Shown here: positions 30,836-39,886 of the stretch, piece after piece
Position numbering within the stretch: position 1 is the first letter of the stretch
Layout of the letters: every line of letters begins with the position of its first letter
Origin: Pseudoduganella umbonata
GTDB taxonomy: Bacteria; Pseudomonadota; Gammaproteobacteria; Burkholderiales; Burkholderiaceae_D
Direction: 5' to 3'
DNA length: 64,000 bases
NCBI RefSeq assembly: GCF_014192225.1
Contig: NZ_JACHXS010000004.1
Coordinates: forward strand, 486,740-550,739
Program-made: the position numbers and the translations under genes
The notes under the pieces: generated by a model
The model's input: only the letters and a program-made list of their open reading frames with translations
Told to the model about the DNA's origin: nothing
Databases searched by the model: none

Positions 30836-32236
30836 TTATCGTTTGGCGATGGCGGGCACGCTGACCGGCCGTTCGGCGCGTGGCGTGCCTTCGGGCACCC
30901 AGTCATACGGCACTGGCTGTGCGCGATACACCCAGTTGGTGTCGATCTGCTTGCCGTTGCCACCCACGGCGGAAGTGCCGTAGTACGGGCTCACGTATTC
31001 CCATACGATGTCGCCCTGCGGCGTGACCTGGAAGAAGCGGCCGTTCATGCCCTCGTCGATCAGCGTGTTCCCGTTCGGCAGGCGGCGTGCGCTGGAAATG
31101 AACGCGCTGTAGAAGCTCCACGCCGGCTGGCGCGAATCGACGGCCGTGTACTGCCACACGATTTCCTTCTTGACCGGGTCGATCTCCAGCACGCGCGAGT
31201 GCGGGAAGATGCCGGGGCTGACCTTCGGATAGCCGGCCTCGCCCTGGTTGTCGAACACCAGCAGGTTGCCGGCGCCCGGCAAGCCTTCTGGAATGATGTG
31301 GGCGTCGTGCTGGCCGATCAGCTGGTCCACCGGGCGCGGCACCTTCGTGCCGGCGATGGCCGGGAAGTCCGGGCCCAGCGTCCACACCACCTTGCCGGTC
31401 TTCTTGTCGATGATGGCGACGAAATTGGCTTCACGTGAATCGATGACGATATTGTCCGGGTTAAAGCGCTCATCGCCGGCCTTGTGCCATTTGTTCGGGC
31501 CGACGACGGCCATGTCGTTGATGTGCAGCCAGTCCACCGCCTGCGCGCCGTACTTGGGCTGCGCGGCTTTCACCAGCTTCAGGGACTCGGGCGAGAAGCC
31601 GAATTCGGCCAAGTGCTCGGAGGCGGTCCACTGCCAGGCGATCTTGCCGTCCGGCGTGACCTCGTAGATCACGTCGTCCAGCAGCGCCTTGGCCGCGAAG
31701 CCCGGCACGGCGTGCACCTTGTTGGCCAGCACCAGCGTGTTGCCATTGGTGAGCCGGCCCCAGTCATGGTGCTGCTTGGCCGCACCACCCGGCGCGCCGC
31801 CGCTGTCGACCGATGCCGAAGCATAGGCATCCTGCGAACCGGCGCCCCACTGCCACAGCACGTTGCCGTTCCAGTCCACTTCGCCGATCGCCTTGTTACC
31901 CAGGCCATTGCCGGCCTGCTGCACGCCGGGCAACTGGGCCAGCTGCAGCAGCACATTGCCCTTCTTCCCTTTCGTCAGCGCGGGATCGAGCAGCACGGGC
32001 GGAAAGCCTTCATAGGGCCACTGTTTCACCTCGTTGCCGTTCATGTCGATCAGGCGGGTTTTCTTGTCCTGGCCGGTGAACAGCACGTAGCCGTTCCATG
32101 CGCGGTCCGGCTCGTATCGCGTGACGCCGGTGGGGTGCACGCTCGGCGCGGCGGTCGCCGACATCGCCAGCATCATGCCTGCCGCCAGCGCGATCGAGGT
32201 TGGCAGGGTATTGAAGCGGCGCGGTACAGCGGACAT
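30836..32236 (-). CDS. Arylsulfotransferase (ASST)-family protein
   Basis: A 466-aa exported protein with signal peptide (MLAMSATA, cleavage near residue 30). A beta-propeller-like repeat pattern is visible as 'W.G..LF', NGNVLWQWGAG, GRLTNGNTLVLAN, DGKIAWQWTAS, VWTLGPDFPA, IVWQYTAVDS and GDIVWEYVSP. This matches PQQ-independent aryl-sulfate sulfotransferases and their relatives, which move sulfate between phenolic compounds in the periplasm. Candidate active-site histidines are in KQHHDWGRL and GQHDAHIIPEG. AGGAG lies 6 nt before the ATG. It is the first gene of the operon with the TonB receptor and sulfatase. Confidence 0.82.
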   Translation of the reverse strand: MSAVPRRFNTLPTSIALAAGMMLAMSATAAPSVHPTGVTRYEPDRAWNGYVLFTGQDKKTRLIDMNGNEVKQWPYEGFPPVLLDPALTKGKKGNVLLQLAQLPGVQQAGNGLGNKAIGEVDWNGNVLWQWGAGSQDAYASASVDSGGAPGGAAKQHHDWGRLTNGNTLVLANKVHAVPGFAAKALLDDVIYEVTPDGKIAWQWTASEHLAEFGFSPESLKLVKAAQPKYGAQAVDWLHINDMAVVGPNKWHKAGDERFNPDNIVIDSREANFVAIIDKKTGKVVWTLGPDFPAIAGTKVPRPVDQLIGQHDAHIIPEGLPGAGNLLVFDNQGEAGYPKVSPGIFPHSRVLEIDPVKKEIVWQYTAVDSRQPAWSFYSAFISSARRLPNGNTLIDEGMNGRFFQVTPQGDIVWEYVSPYYGTSAVGGNGKQIDTNWVYRAQPVPYDWVPEGTPRAERPVSVPAIAKR

Positions 32237-32265
32237 GAACTTCTCCTTTAGATGAGATCACTACA

Positions 32266-32281
32266 GATGAGTGATGTCATC
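32266..32281. promoter_or_regulatory. Inverted repeat in the leader of the sulfoester operon
   Basis: GATGA-GTGATG-TCATC is a 5-bp-arm inverted repeat 30 bp before the arylsulfotransferase start. It may be an operator, but short palindromes of this size also occur by chance. Confidence 0.3.
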
Positions 32282-32318
32282 ATAAGGAGGGGTTATGAAA
32301 GCGGCCACGAATAACTTT

Positions 32319-32349
32319 GCATATTGTTATGCGGCAGGACCGCATACTG

Positions 32350-32355
<6 letters not shown>
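32319..32355. promoter_or_regulatory. Two direct copies of a GCATA-N4-TATGC operator-like site
   Basis: GCATATTGTTATGC (32319-32332) and GCATACTGTTATGC (32342-32355) are inverted repeats 23 bp apart, about two helical turns. They lie upstream of the arylsulfotransferase operon. The second overlaps the end of the reductase gene. The pattern fits a dimeric regulator binding in tandem on one DNA face. Confidence 0.55.
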
Positions 32356-33591
<1,236 letters not shown>

Positions 33592-33623
33592 GGGAGACCT
33601 CGGATTGGGGAAATAGATGAAGC

Positions 33624-33654
33624 ATGCTAAGCTTCAAGTCAACTTGAAGGTCAA
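33624..33654 (-). promoter_or_regulatory. MerR-type promoter and operator between the reductase and its regulator
   Basis: On the minus strand -35 TTGACC (33654-33649) and -10 TAGCAT (33629-33624) are separated by exactly 19 bp, the long spacer typical of MerR-activated promoters. The spacer is filled by CTTCAAGT-CA-ACTTGAAG (33632-33649), a perfect 8-bp-arm dyad. MerR proteins bind such sites and untwist the DNA to allow initiation. Confidence 0.88.
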
Positions 33655-33671
33655 GCGGAAAATTACAGGTA

Positions 33672-34124
33672 ATGATGAAGATTGGTGAACTGGCCGCGCG
33701 CAGCGGCATGGCGGCGTCGACGATCCGCTATTACGAACAGGAGGGCCTGCTGCCGAAGGCCAGCCGCGGCGCTAACGGCTATCGGGTCTACGAGGAAGCG
33801 GCGCTGGAACAGCTGAACCTGATCGACACGGGGCAAAGGCTGGGCTTTTCGCTGGACGCCATCCGCGGCGTGCTGAAACTGCAGGGGGAAGCGCTGCAGG
33901 ATGGCCTGATGCAAGGGCTGGACGCGCGACTGGGTGAAATCGATGCAATGATCGGCACGCTGCAGGCGCAGCGGCAAGCGCTGCTTGATTCTCGGGAGCG
34001 GCTGCGTGGTGCCTGGGCTCAGGGGCAGTGCATGAATCGGGCGGAGCTTGCGCAGAAGAGCCAGTATTGCGAGGGTGAGGGGGAGCCTGGGGCTGGGGTG
34101 GGTCGCGATGTTAAGGCAGCGTGA
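33672..34124 (+). CDS. MerR-family transcriptional regulator
   Basis: A 150-aa regulator. The N-terminal winged helix MKIGELAARSGMAASTIRYYEQEGLLPKASRGANGYRVY is canonical. A long dimerisation helix runs from about 75 to 115. The C-terminal tail holds two Cys (QCMNRAELAQKSQYC) without a clear metal site. It probably activates the divergent old yellow enzyme gene through the 19-bp-spacer promoter and represses or autoregulates itself. The effector could be an electrophile or oxidant, but this is inference. ATGATG at the start makes residue 1 or 2 the initiator. Confidence 0.9.
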   Translation: MMKIGELAARSGMAASTIRYYEQEGLLPKASRGANGYRVYEEAALEQLNLIDTGQRLGFSLDAIRGVLKLQGEALQDGLMQGLDARLGEIDAMIGTLQAQRQALLDSRERLRGAWAQGQCMNRAELAQKSQYCEGEGEPGAGVGRDVKAA

Positions 34125-34299
34125 TTGACGGCCGGCTTTTCGGCATTTTCACAGGCGTCATCGTGGCCGCGAACGGAGCTGGCGAGCGAGGATGTTTCGG
34201 TACGCCTCACTCTGTAGTGCAATCCATTACTCACTCCACAGCATGACGGTCTGATTATTGATCCGAGAGTCAATGACTTCGGCAGTACTCCGCCCCGGC

Positions 34300-34896
34300 T
34301 TACGGGTAATCGCGTACGGCTTTCAGCATCGCGCCGCTATCTCCGTTTTGCCGGAATATCGCAGCCAGCGATCGGTGACATAGCACAGGCGATTCCAGAG
34401 TACCGCCCATCTGGAAAAGGAGGCGTTGCTGAAGCGGTATCGCATTCAGGACCTCGGCGCTGAGGCTGTAGTTGAACACCATGTCTCTGGTAGAGGTACC
34501 TGGCATGAAGGTGGAACGGTCACGGTCCCAACAGTCCAGCTCGCTCTTGAAGGTCAGGAACCAAAAGCCTTCGTGCCGATTTCCTGCATCATCAAGATAG
34601 ATGGACGGATGCATCGTCAACCCTGGAAGTTCTCTTTGTAATAGAAGCTCCCGGATGTGATCACGCACCATGAAATTCGCACCCTCGAACAAGATGTTGG
34701 CGACGTGATCCTTGGAACCATCCCTGATGTTTTCTTCTCGCCAGCCGTTGAAAAAAACATAGGGAGATGAGTCCGTTGGGACGGGCTCGACATCGTATTG
34801 TCGCTGTGACGTAGTTATATCAGCCTTGAGCGATGGAAGGCGGAGGTCGTCTTCATTCTTCAGGATGAAGACGTACTCGTCGTTGTATTTACTCAT
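34300..34896 (-). CDS. Imm11-like (DUF1629-type) immunity protein, copy 1
   Basis: A 198-aa soluble protein clearly paralogous to the one at 37215. Shared segments include DHVANILFEGANFMVRDHIRELLLQ versus DDIADVLFDASSCIVRDPIRERLLK, HPSIYLDDAGNRHEGFWFL versus HPAIYVDDQGGWHEDFWYL, and LLFQMGGTLESPVLCHRSLAAIFRQNG versus LLFRMGGTLDGLVTCHKSIATIFRGNG. The layout recalls Imm11 immunity proteins of polymorphic toxin systems. It follows the last recognisable piece of a broken lipase effector gene by 8 bp, so it is now probably an orphan immunity gene. Confidence 0.65.
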   Translation of the reverse strand: MSKYNDEYVFILKNEDDLRLPSLKADITTSQRQYDVEPVPTDSSPYVFFNGWREENIRDGSKDHVANILFEGANFMVRDHIRELLLQRELPGLTMHPSIYLDDAGNRHEGFWFLTFKSELDCWDRDRSTFMPGTSTRDMVFNYSLSAEVLNAIPLQQRLLFQMGGTLESPVLCHRSLAAIFRQNGDSGAMLKAVRDYP

Positions 34897-34903
34897 CTAT
34901 TAG

Positions 34904-35442
34904 CCGGGCACGACGCTATAGAAAATCAGGTTGATACGTGGACCACAGCTGCCATTCGCGCAGCAAATGCCACCGGCTTCGGATGCCCACGGCCGCCAGC
35001 GCCCGCTACGACCTCGCTGGCGAAACAAGTGGCCAGCCCAAGAAATATCGCTTACCGTTGTTGATTGCCTGGATCAACGCCCAGACGATACGGTCGTTAC
35101 CTTTTTCTCCCATAGCCGCACCACGTGTCTCATCCATTCCTTCCCCGGTATCATTTACGTCTGCAAAGGTGATGCGACACCGGGTATGTACACGCGAAAG
35201 AAATTTTCAAACTGTCCAGGATTATATTTCCATTTAGCTGCGTTCAGCAGGACGCCTTTTTCGCTCTGGCCAGGGAAACAATCGTAGAGACGTGCAACAT
35301 TGGAATACCCCTTTGTCGCTTCGGCTTTCTTATAATCGTTCCGTGTACCATCAAAGAAAAACCCAAAAAATAAATTCACTTTGCAGGATTCCAACGGAGA
35401 AGCTGGCAAAGATTGCTCACGCTTAGCATACGTCTTTAACAA
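34904..35442 (-). pseudogene. Broken T6SS Tle-type phospholipase (DUF2235), N-terminal part
   Basis: The first frame, to about 35170, reads LFFGFFFDGTRNDYKKAEAT and YSNVARLYDCFPGQ, the start of DUF2235/Tle1 lipase effectors. After FRVYIPGV a frameshift moves the homology to the next frame: FADVNDTGEGMDETRGAAMG, then DRIVWALIQAIN, before it ends at a stop near 34978. A final fragment INLIFYSVVPG stops at about 34904, just before the immunity gene. The middle of the enzyme, including the GFSRG nucleophile, is missing. It is a dead effector gene. Confidence 0.75.
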
Positions 35443-35524
35443 CCTAAACTGAACTCATCGAAGAATGTTTCGACATCTGGGGCAGAGGTATAACTTGCAG
35501 CTTAAGGTGGGCAAAGTTTCGTAT

Positions 35525-36283
35525 TCAAGGCTTCCTCTTCATTATTTCCTTAAGTTCCTCTTCTGAATTTTTCAACCCTTCTGCGTAGTCAGACTTGAGG
35601 TACTCAAGGTACGCTGGATCGTCTGGACCTTTGAAATTCGCAATTTCCTTCTTATTATATTCTTTTGCAAAATTCCAAGATTCTTGACTATGTTGTAACG
35701 GTGTTTTCTCGATTTTATCGATAAGTTTTCGATAATTTCGGACATGCACCTCCGCGATGTTTTTCAGAATAGCCCAGCCTTCACGCTGATAATCCACCGA
35801 TGGCTCAGGCCAACCTTTTATCTTACCAGGCCAACTAGGGTGATTTGGCTGGTGATTGCTCGACACTACCTCGATGTTTCCTTCCTTGGTTCGCAACACC
35901 CAAAGCTCACCGACCTCACCATCAACATACTTTGGAACATCGACAGTATGCACCTTAGTAATCTCTGGCAACTTGCCGTCGGCAGTCTTAGGAAGCCAAT
36001 AGGTGGCACGTACCTGAACCTGTATTCCGGGAGACCACTGCCTTGGTAGTGTATAACAGCAAACTATACCGCCAGCGCTAAAGGGAGCAATATGCTCTCC
36101 ACCGCCAGAATTGCTGGGATTTTCTTGGTCGATGACTACATACTCGAATGGGCGATCGGTATAGTTCACACCATGGAGGCTAACCGACACTGCGTTCTTG
36201 GAAGCTGCCATTGGGGACGTCATGCTACTACATGCAGTCAACAATACTGGAATAACGCAAAGTAACCGTCGGTAATTTCTCAT
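35525..36283 (-). CDS. DUF3304-type lipoprotein, candidate Tle immunity protein (Tli)
   Basis: A 252-aa lipoprotein with signal peptide and lipobox ending VLLTAC (Cys18). The body resembles DUF3304 proteins (VSLHGVNYTDRPFEYVVID and GGIVCCYTLPRQWSPGIQVQVRATYW), which often follow DUF2235 lipase effectors in T6SS loci and act as periplasmic immunity proteins. Its ATG overlaps the stop of the Tle remnant (ATGA), a coupling left from an intact effector-immunity pair. Codon use is noticeably AT-richer than the core T6SS genes. The frame is intact although its partner is destroyed. Confidence 0.72.
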   Translation of the reverse strand: MRNYRRLLCVIPVLLTACSSMTSPMAASKNAVSVSLHGVNYTDRPFEYVVIDQENPSNSGGGEHIAPFSAGGIVCCYTLPRQWSPGIQVQVRATYWLPKTADGKLPEITKVHTVDVPKYVDGEVGELWVLRTKEGNIEVVSSNHQPNHPSWPGKIKGWPEPSVDYQREGWAILKNIAEVHVRNYRKLIDKIEKTPLQHSQESWNFAKEYNKKEIANFKGPDDPAYLEYLKSDYAEGLKNSEEELKEIMKRKP

Positions 36284-36950
36284 CTTTTTTCATTCAGATT
36301 TTTCGCTACCCAAGCCGCAAATCGGCCAGCGATACTATCGATATCAACGTTATCCGTGGCAATAAATTCGGCGCACCATTACGTTTCAGTAAACTCATCT
36401 CGGCCTGCCCGCTTTGCTAGTTCAAATGCGGCTGGCAATGCGAGGCGCCGCACGATGGCGCACGGCGCGACATCACACCCTGATATTGGAGTCCAACTCG
36501 GAGTTCATCCAGTGCACAGTCGCTATGAAACGCCTAAACTACTCCAGGTCTAAGTCAGCATTGAATGCTGTTCCAGATTCTCACCCGCAGCTCCAGCCGT
36601 AAGGCTCCCTACGTACTATACCGGTCAATAAATCGAAAATTGGGAGAGTTCCGCCCATTTCTGCTGTCTGCTTAGCTGTCATTACCTCGTCGATAGCGCG
36701 TCGACGATGTCGGTTACGCTCGTGTCTTGCCATGCCTTGAACCAGTTTGTGAAGGCTCGAGCTTGTGTCGCTCCGCGTGAGAAACCGAAAATGCTGACAC
36801 GAATTTCGTTGACAATGACTCGCGTACATTTGGCAGGTCTGCCACTTTCGTCGGACCGATGAAGTGCGACTGCACTCTGCAATTTTTTTAGCAGTTTATG
36901 TAACTCAAGATAGGTCGTTCGATACGAAGGCTCACCGTCGGCAGGCTCAC
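36284..36950 (-). pseudogene. Broken Tle-type phospholipase with an embedded vgrG fragment
   Basis: From about 36950 to 36740 one frame reads SYRTTYLELHKLLKKLQSAV and then VSIFGFSRGATQARAFTNWF, the catalytic GxSxG-like elbow of DUF2235 lipases. It then runs directly into AWQDTSVTDIVDA (36699-36737), which is VgrG sequence matching the intact vgrG near 42430. Further on, 36284-36420 encodes RAGRDEFTET, a stop, then WCAEFIATDNVDIDSIAGRF and AAWVAKNLNEKR, a C-terminal piece. The gene has been disrupted by recombination with vgrG and by nonsense mutation. Confidence 0.7.
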
Positions 36951-36989
36951 CGGAGCGCTTTTCCGCATACATCTGGGGCGAACGTCGCG

Positions 36990-37150
36990 CAGCATGCGCA
37001 CTGTCGAACGGACGTGCCAGTTGGCTGCGTCCTAGTGTGCCTGCATCTGCGGGTCGGTCCAGCGCTGCGCCTTGCTGCTGTCGGCGCATGTGTACTATCC
37101 CAGTGTGTCGCTCCAGTCGAGCGACGCCAGTTTGACGCTGCCGAAAGCGA
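36990..37150 (-). pseudogene. vgrG remnant
   Basis: The DNA at 36995-37145 aligns with the intact vgrG around 41845-42000 (for example GTGCCTGCATCTGCGGGTCG here against CGTGCCTGCATCTGCAGGTC there), but frames are broken. It corresponds to the RWADLQMQAREARSQLW region of VgrG. It lies 65 bp downstream of the immunity gene, where the vgrG of a further effector cassette would be expected. Confidence 0.75.
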
Positions 37151-37214
37151 CAACCGGAAAGTTGCTGGAACGCACACTCCCGGACAAGACCTCATAGCGG
37201 CGTAGGTCGCGGGT

Positions 37215-37823
37215 TTAATATTCCACAACAGCCTGAAGCGTCGCACCGCTCCGACCATTCCCTCGAAAGATAGTAGCAATCGATTTATGACACGTTACAA
37301 GGCCATCTAATGTCCCTCCCATCCTAAACAGGAGCCGCGCTTGCAGTGGTGTATTTTTTATTATCTCGGAATCAAGCGAGTAGGTATAAATGCTGAAAAG
37401 CTTCTGATCGCCAACTTCGATGACTTCATCGTCATAAGTAGATTCCGTACGGCTCCAGCAGTCGAAAAAACCTCTAAGGCCGAGATACCAAAAATCCTCA
37501 TGCCACCCCCCCTGATCATCAACGTAAATAGCCGGGTGAAAATACACATTGGGCAATTCAAGTTTTAATAGCCGCTCTCTGATAGGGTCTCGGACTATGC
37601 ACGAACTAGCATCGAAAAGCACATCGGCAATATCGTCTTTGATGTGGCTAGACAGGAATTCATTCTTCCAGCCGTTCTCGAAAATTAGCGGCGCCGAACC
37701 CATTAGGGGCATAATCTTCCCAAAGCGACGTTCACTTGTGTTCACATCCGGGACTAAGAATGGAAGCCGACTGTTATTCTCGTCTTTTTTGAGAAAAAAA
37801 TAGTCTTGATCGAAGTTATCCAT
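37215..37823 (-). CDS. Imm11-like (DUF1629-type) immunity protein, copy 2
   Basis: A 202-aa soluble protein, paralogue of the 34300 gene. The best conserved part is the C-terminal LLFRMGGTLDGLVTCHKSIATIFRG. The ATG follows the AHH-toxin stop codon directly, with AGGACA 5 nt upstream, so the two are translationally linked. This is the expected place for the cognate immunity gene of the AHH nuclease. The family assignment is by resemblance only. Confidence 0.68.
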   Translation of the reverse strand: MDNFDQDYFFLKKDENNSRLPFLVPDVNTSERRFGKIMPLMGSAPLIFENGWKNEFLSSHIKDDIADVLFDASSCIVRDPIRERLLKLELPNVYFHPAIYVDDQGGWHEDFWYLGLRGFFDCWSRTESTYDDEVIEVGDQKLFSIYTYSLDSEIIKNTPLQARLLFRMGGTLDGLVTCHKSIATIFRGNGRSGATLQAVVEY

Positions 37824-38627
37824 TTATTGTCCTGCAATTAATTGGTAAGTCTCTTTAAACTGATATGTGATATTTTCATTCTCTTGACCTGGCGCCCATC
37901 GCCCAGTATGATTTCTGTGTACCGGGCAGATTGGCGCAGAGATGTCGTTTACACTTTTTTTTGCGCCTCCACATCCTTTAGGATTTCCTGGCTGAAAATT
38001 AGCGAATAACTTTGTCAGCTTTGCCTGGCTTGGCTTTCTTTGGATAAGGTTGATAATTACCCGGCTCACCTTATTCAATTCATTTTCAACTAGTTCCTTC
38101 ACGTCCACACCGGGGTCCCCACACTTCTCTTCAAGCACATCCATTAATCTCGAAATGCGTTGGGACACTCCTTCATGATAGGAAGGGTCACGATTGTTAT
38201 CAATATCCGGCGCATCTGTTGCAGTATGGTTACCACGGTGGGGCTGCACCTGCAACAGACATGCCCCTTGCAAAGTAGACGGAATAAATACCAGATTCCC
38301 TGGAATATTTATATTGTAACCAAAATCTTCCAGCCTATCACCAATGGAGGGGCCTGCCAGAACTACAGCTTTCGCTGAGATTACGTGGTGTGCCTGCATC
38401 GTCACACCATGGTGACGTGGATGATGTGGCATAAGACTTTTATCAGTCCGTCGCATCAAAGTGGACAAGTATTGCGTGTCTTTTGCTGATTTACCACGCA
38501 ATTCATGACCCACAGGATAGGGGATCAATCTAGTCAACTGAAATCCTCGCTCAAGCAGGTTACCAATCGCAGTAAAAAAAATATTTCTAGTTTCACTGCG
38601 CCTTTTACGACTTTCAAGAAAAACCAA
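37824..38627 (-). CDS. AHH-type nuclease toxin domain of a T6SS effector
   Basis: A 267-aa frame holding the AHH toxin module. The signature QAHHVISAKAV has A79-H80-H81, followed by YNINIPGNLVFIPS with Asn111 and VQPHRGNHTA with His130 and His134. This matches HNH-like AHH nucleases of polymorphic toxins. The frame opens only from a TTG without a good ribosome site. The zinc-ribbon sequence that normally precedes the domain lies at the end of the upstream 407-aa frame. I therefore think both are one effector split by a frameshift near 38630-38670. If so, the toxin may not be made. Confidence 0.7.
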   Translation of the reverse strand: MVFLESRKRRSETRNIFFTAIGNLLERGFQLTRLIPYPVGHELRGKSAKDTQYLSTLMRRTDKSLMPHHPRHHGVTMQAHHVISAKAVVLAGPSIGDRLEDFGYNINIPGNLVFIPSTLQGACLLQVQPHRGNHTATDAPDIDNNRDPSYHEGVSQRISRLMDVLEEKCGDPGVDVKELVENELNKVSRVIINLIQRKPSQAKLTKLFANFQPGNPKGCGGAKKSVNDISAPICPVHRNHTGRWAPGQENENITYQFKETYQLIAGQ

Positions 38628-38660
38628 GCCGCTTTTTTCACAACCCCATTACGATTGCAA

Positions 38661-39884
38661 TCATTTATAAACCACAGTTCCACGGCGATTACGTGGTGTC
38701 GGATGTTTCGTGCTACCGCAAATCCGGCAGCGCTTGTCGCGTCGAATGCTCTGCTTTTTTGCCAGCAATTTGGTTTCTGTGCGGCCCGTCACAACGAGAC
38801 CTTTAGAGCGAGCACTGATCAGCTTGGGGCCTAATTGATGGATCTGCGTGACAGCCGTTTGCAAATCCTCGATCGCACGCACGAAGGCAGCGATCGCGAT
38901 CTTTGCCCGCTGGAATTTACGGCTTGCGCCTGATAACCTCGCACCCGTCATCGCCAAGCGCGCCAGCAATGTGGCAATGCGTGCCGCAGCAGCAGTTCCA
39001 GCGCTCAGCAAGGCTGTCGCCAACAGCAGCACCAGCTCAATGATCAGATACATGGCACCCTTGCCGGCAATGTAGGCAACGAAGTTTGGTGGGATCGCCT
39101 CGATCATCAAGCCGGCATAGGCGATGTACGTCAGCGTGGTTTCGTTATCAGCCAACACTTCGAGCACGATGGCAAAGCGCTGGTCTCCTCGGATCGCCTT
39201 GGCGAGTTCAGGATCTATGTCCATCAATTCGTTCTCGACAAACGCTTGAATTGGCTTTGGATCTCCTTCGGCAATCAAGACAGGCAAATTCATGATGGCC
39301 GCGCGATGCTTATACAGCTTGCGCGCCTTTTCCGCGCTGCCGGCCACTGCGCGCGCAGTACGCCTTGCGTCGGCTTCCAGCGCTTCTAGCTTGGCGATCT
39401 GTTCCTGTGCCGCGCCAGAGACCGCGCCTTCGATCGACTGCTGCCACCATGCCCAGTTATAGATTGTCTTGTCCGGGTCAGCGACCAGTCGATTGACATC
39501 GCGTGCCAGATCGTTGTACTGCTGGCGGCTATAAATCGCCAAGCGATCAATACAACCGCCGGCAAACTCTTCGATCTGTTTGCCAAGCTGCTGCCAGTAC
39601 TGTTTCTCGAACATCTCGGCTTGGTCACTAAGCCAGGTCGATCCGCCGTCGGCAGTACCTTCGATCACTCCTTCGGCAATCGACATCGCAGGGTTAGCGT
39701 CCCACCGCTGCTGGAACTCGGCCATCGCATCGTTCAGAGTGAGGTACGCCGCATGAAGGGTTTGAATGATGTTGCCGCGTTCCTGGACAATTTCCCGCTC
39801 GGTCACCGTGGGCTTGGCCGTCACCATAACCTGGCCGCCCTTGGGCGCGGGCAAGTGCAGGTCTTCTGCAGGTTTCTTTTCCAT
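38661..39884 (-). CDS. VgrG-linked effector, N-terminal and membrane region
   Basis: A 407-aa product starting 2 bp after the vgrG stop. Residues about 25-200 are helical and polar. Residues about 255-320 contain hydrophobic stretches (YIAYAGLMIEAIPPNFVAYI, AMYLIIELVLLLATALLSAG) that could insert in a membrane to deliver the toxin. The C-terminus is a zinc-ribbon-like CRICGSTKHPTPRNRRGTVV that ends shortly after. In related polymorphic toxins this motif leads straight into the AHH nuclease, which here lies in the next frame. It is carried by the adjacent VgrG spike. Confidence 0.7.
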   Translation of the reverse strand: MEKKPAEDLHLPAPKGGQVMVTAKPTVTEREIVQERGNIIQTLHAAYLTLNDAMAEFQQRWDANPAMSIAEGVIEGTADGGSTWLSDQAEMFEKQYWQQLGKQIEEFAGGCIDRLAIYSRQQYNDLARDVNRLVADPDKTIYNWAWWQQSIEGAVSGAAQEQIAKLEALEADARRTARAVAGSAEKARKLYKHRAAIMNLPVLIAEGDPKPIQAFVENELMDIDPELAKAIRGDQRFAIVLEVLADNETTLTYIAYAGLMIEAIPPNFVAYIAGKGAMYLIIELVLLLATALLSAGTAAAARIATLLARLAMTGARLSGASRKFQRAKIAIAAFVRAIEDLQTAVTQIHQLGPKLISARSKGLVVTGRTETKLLAKKQSIRRDKRCRICGSTKHPTPRNRRGTVVYK

Positions 39885-39886
39885 AT

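Noticed and set aside
26564..31438. 1624-codon open frame on the plus strand
   Set aside because: It is antisense to the sulfatase, TonB receptor and arylsulfotransferase genes, each of which has clear motifs, signal peptides and starts. Long antisense frames are expected at this GC content.
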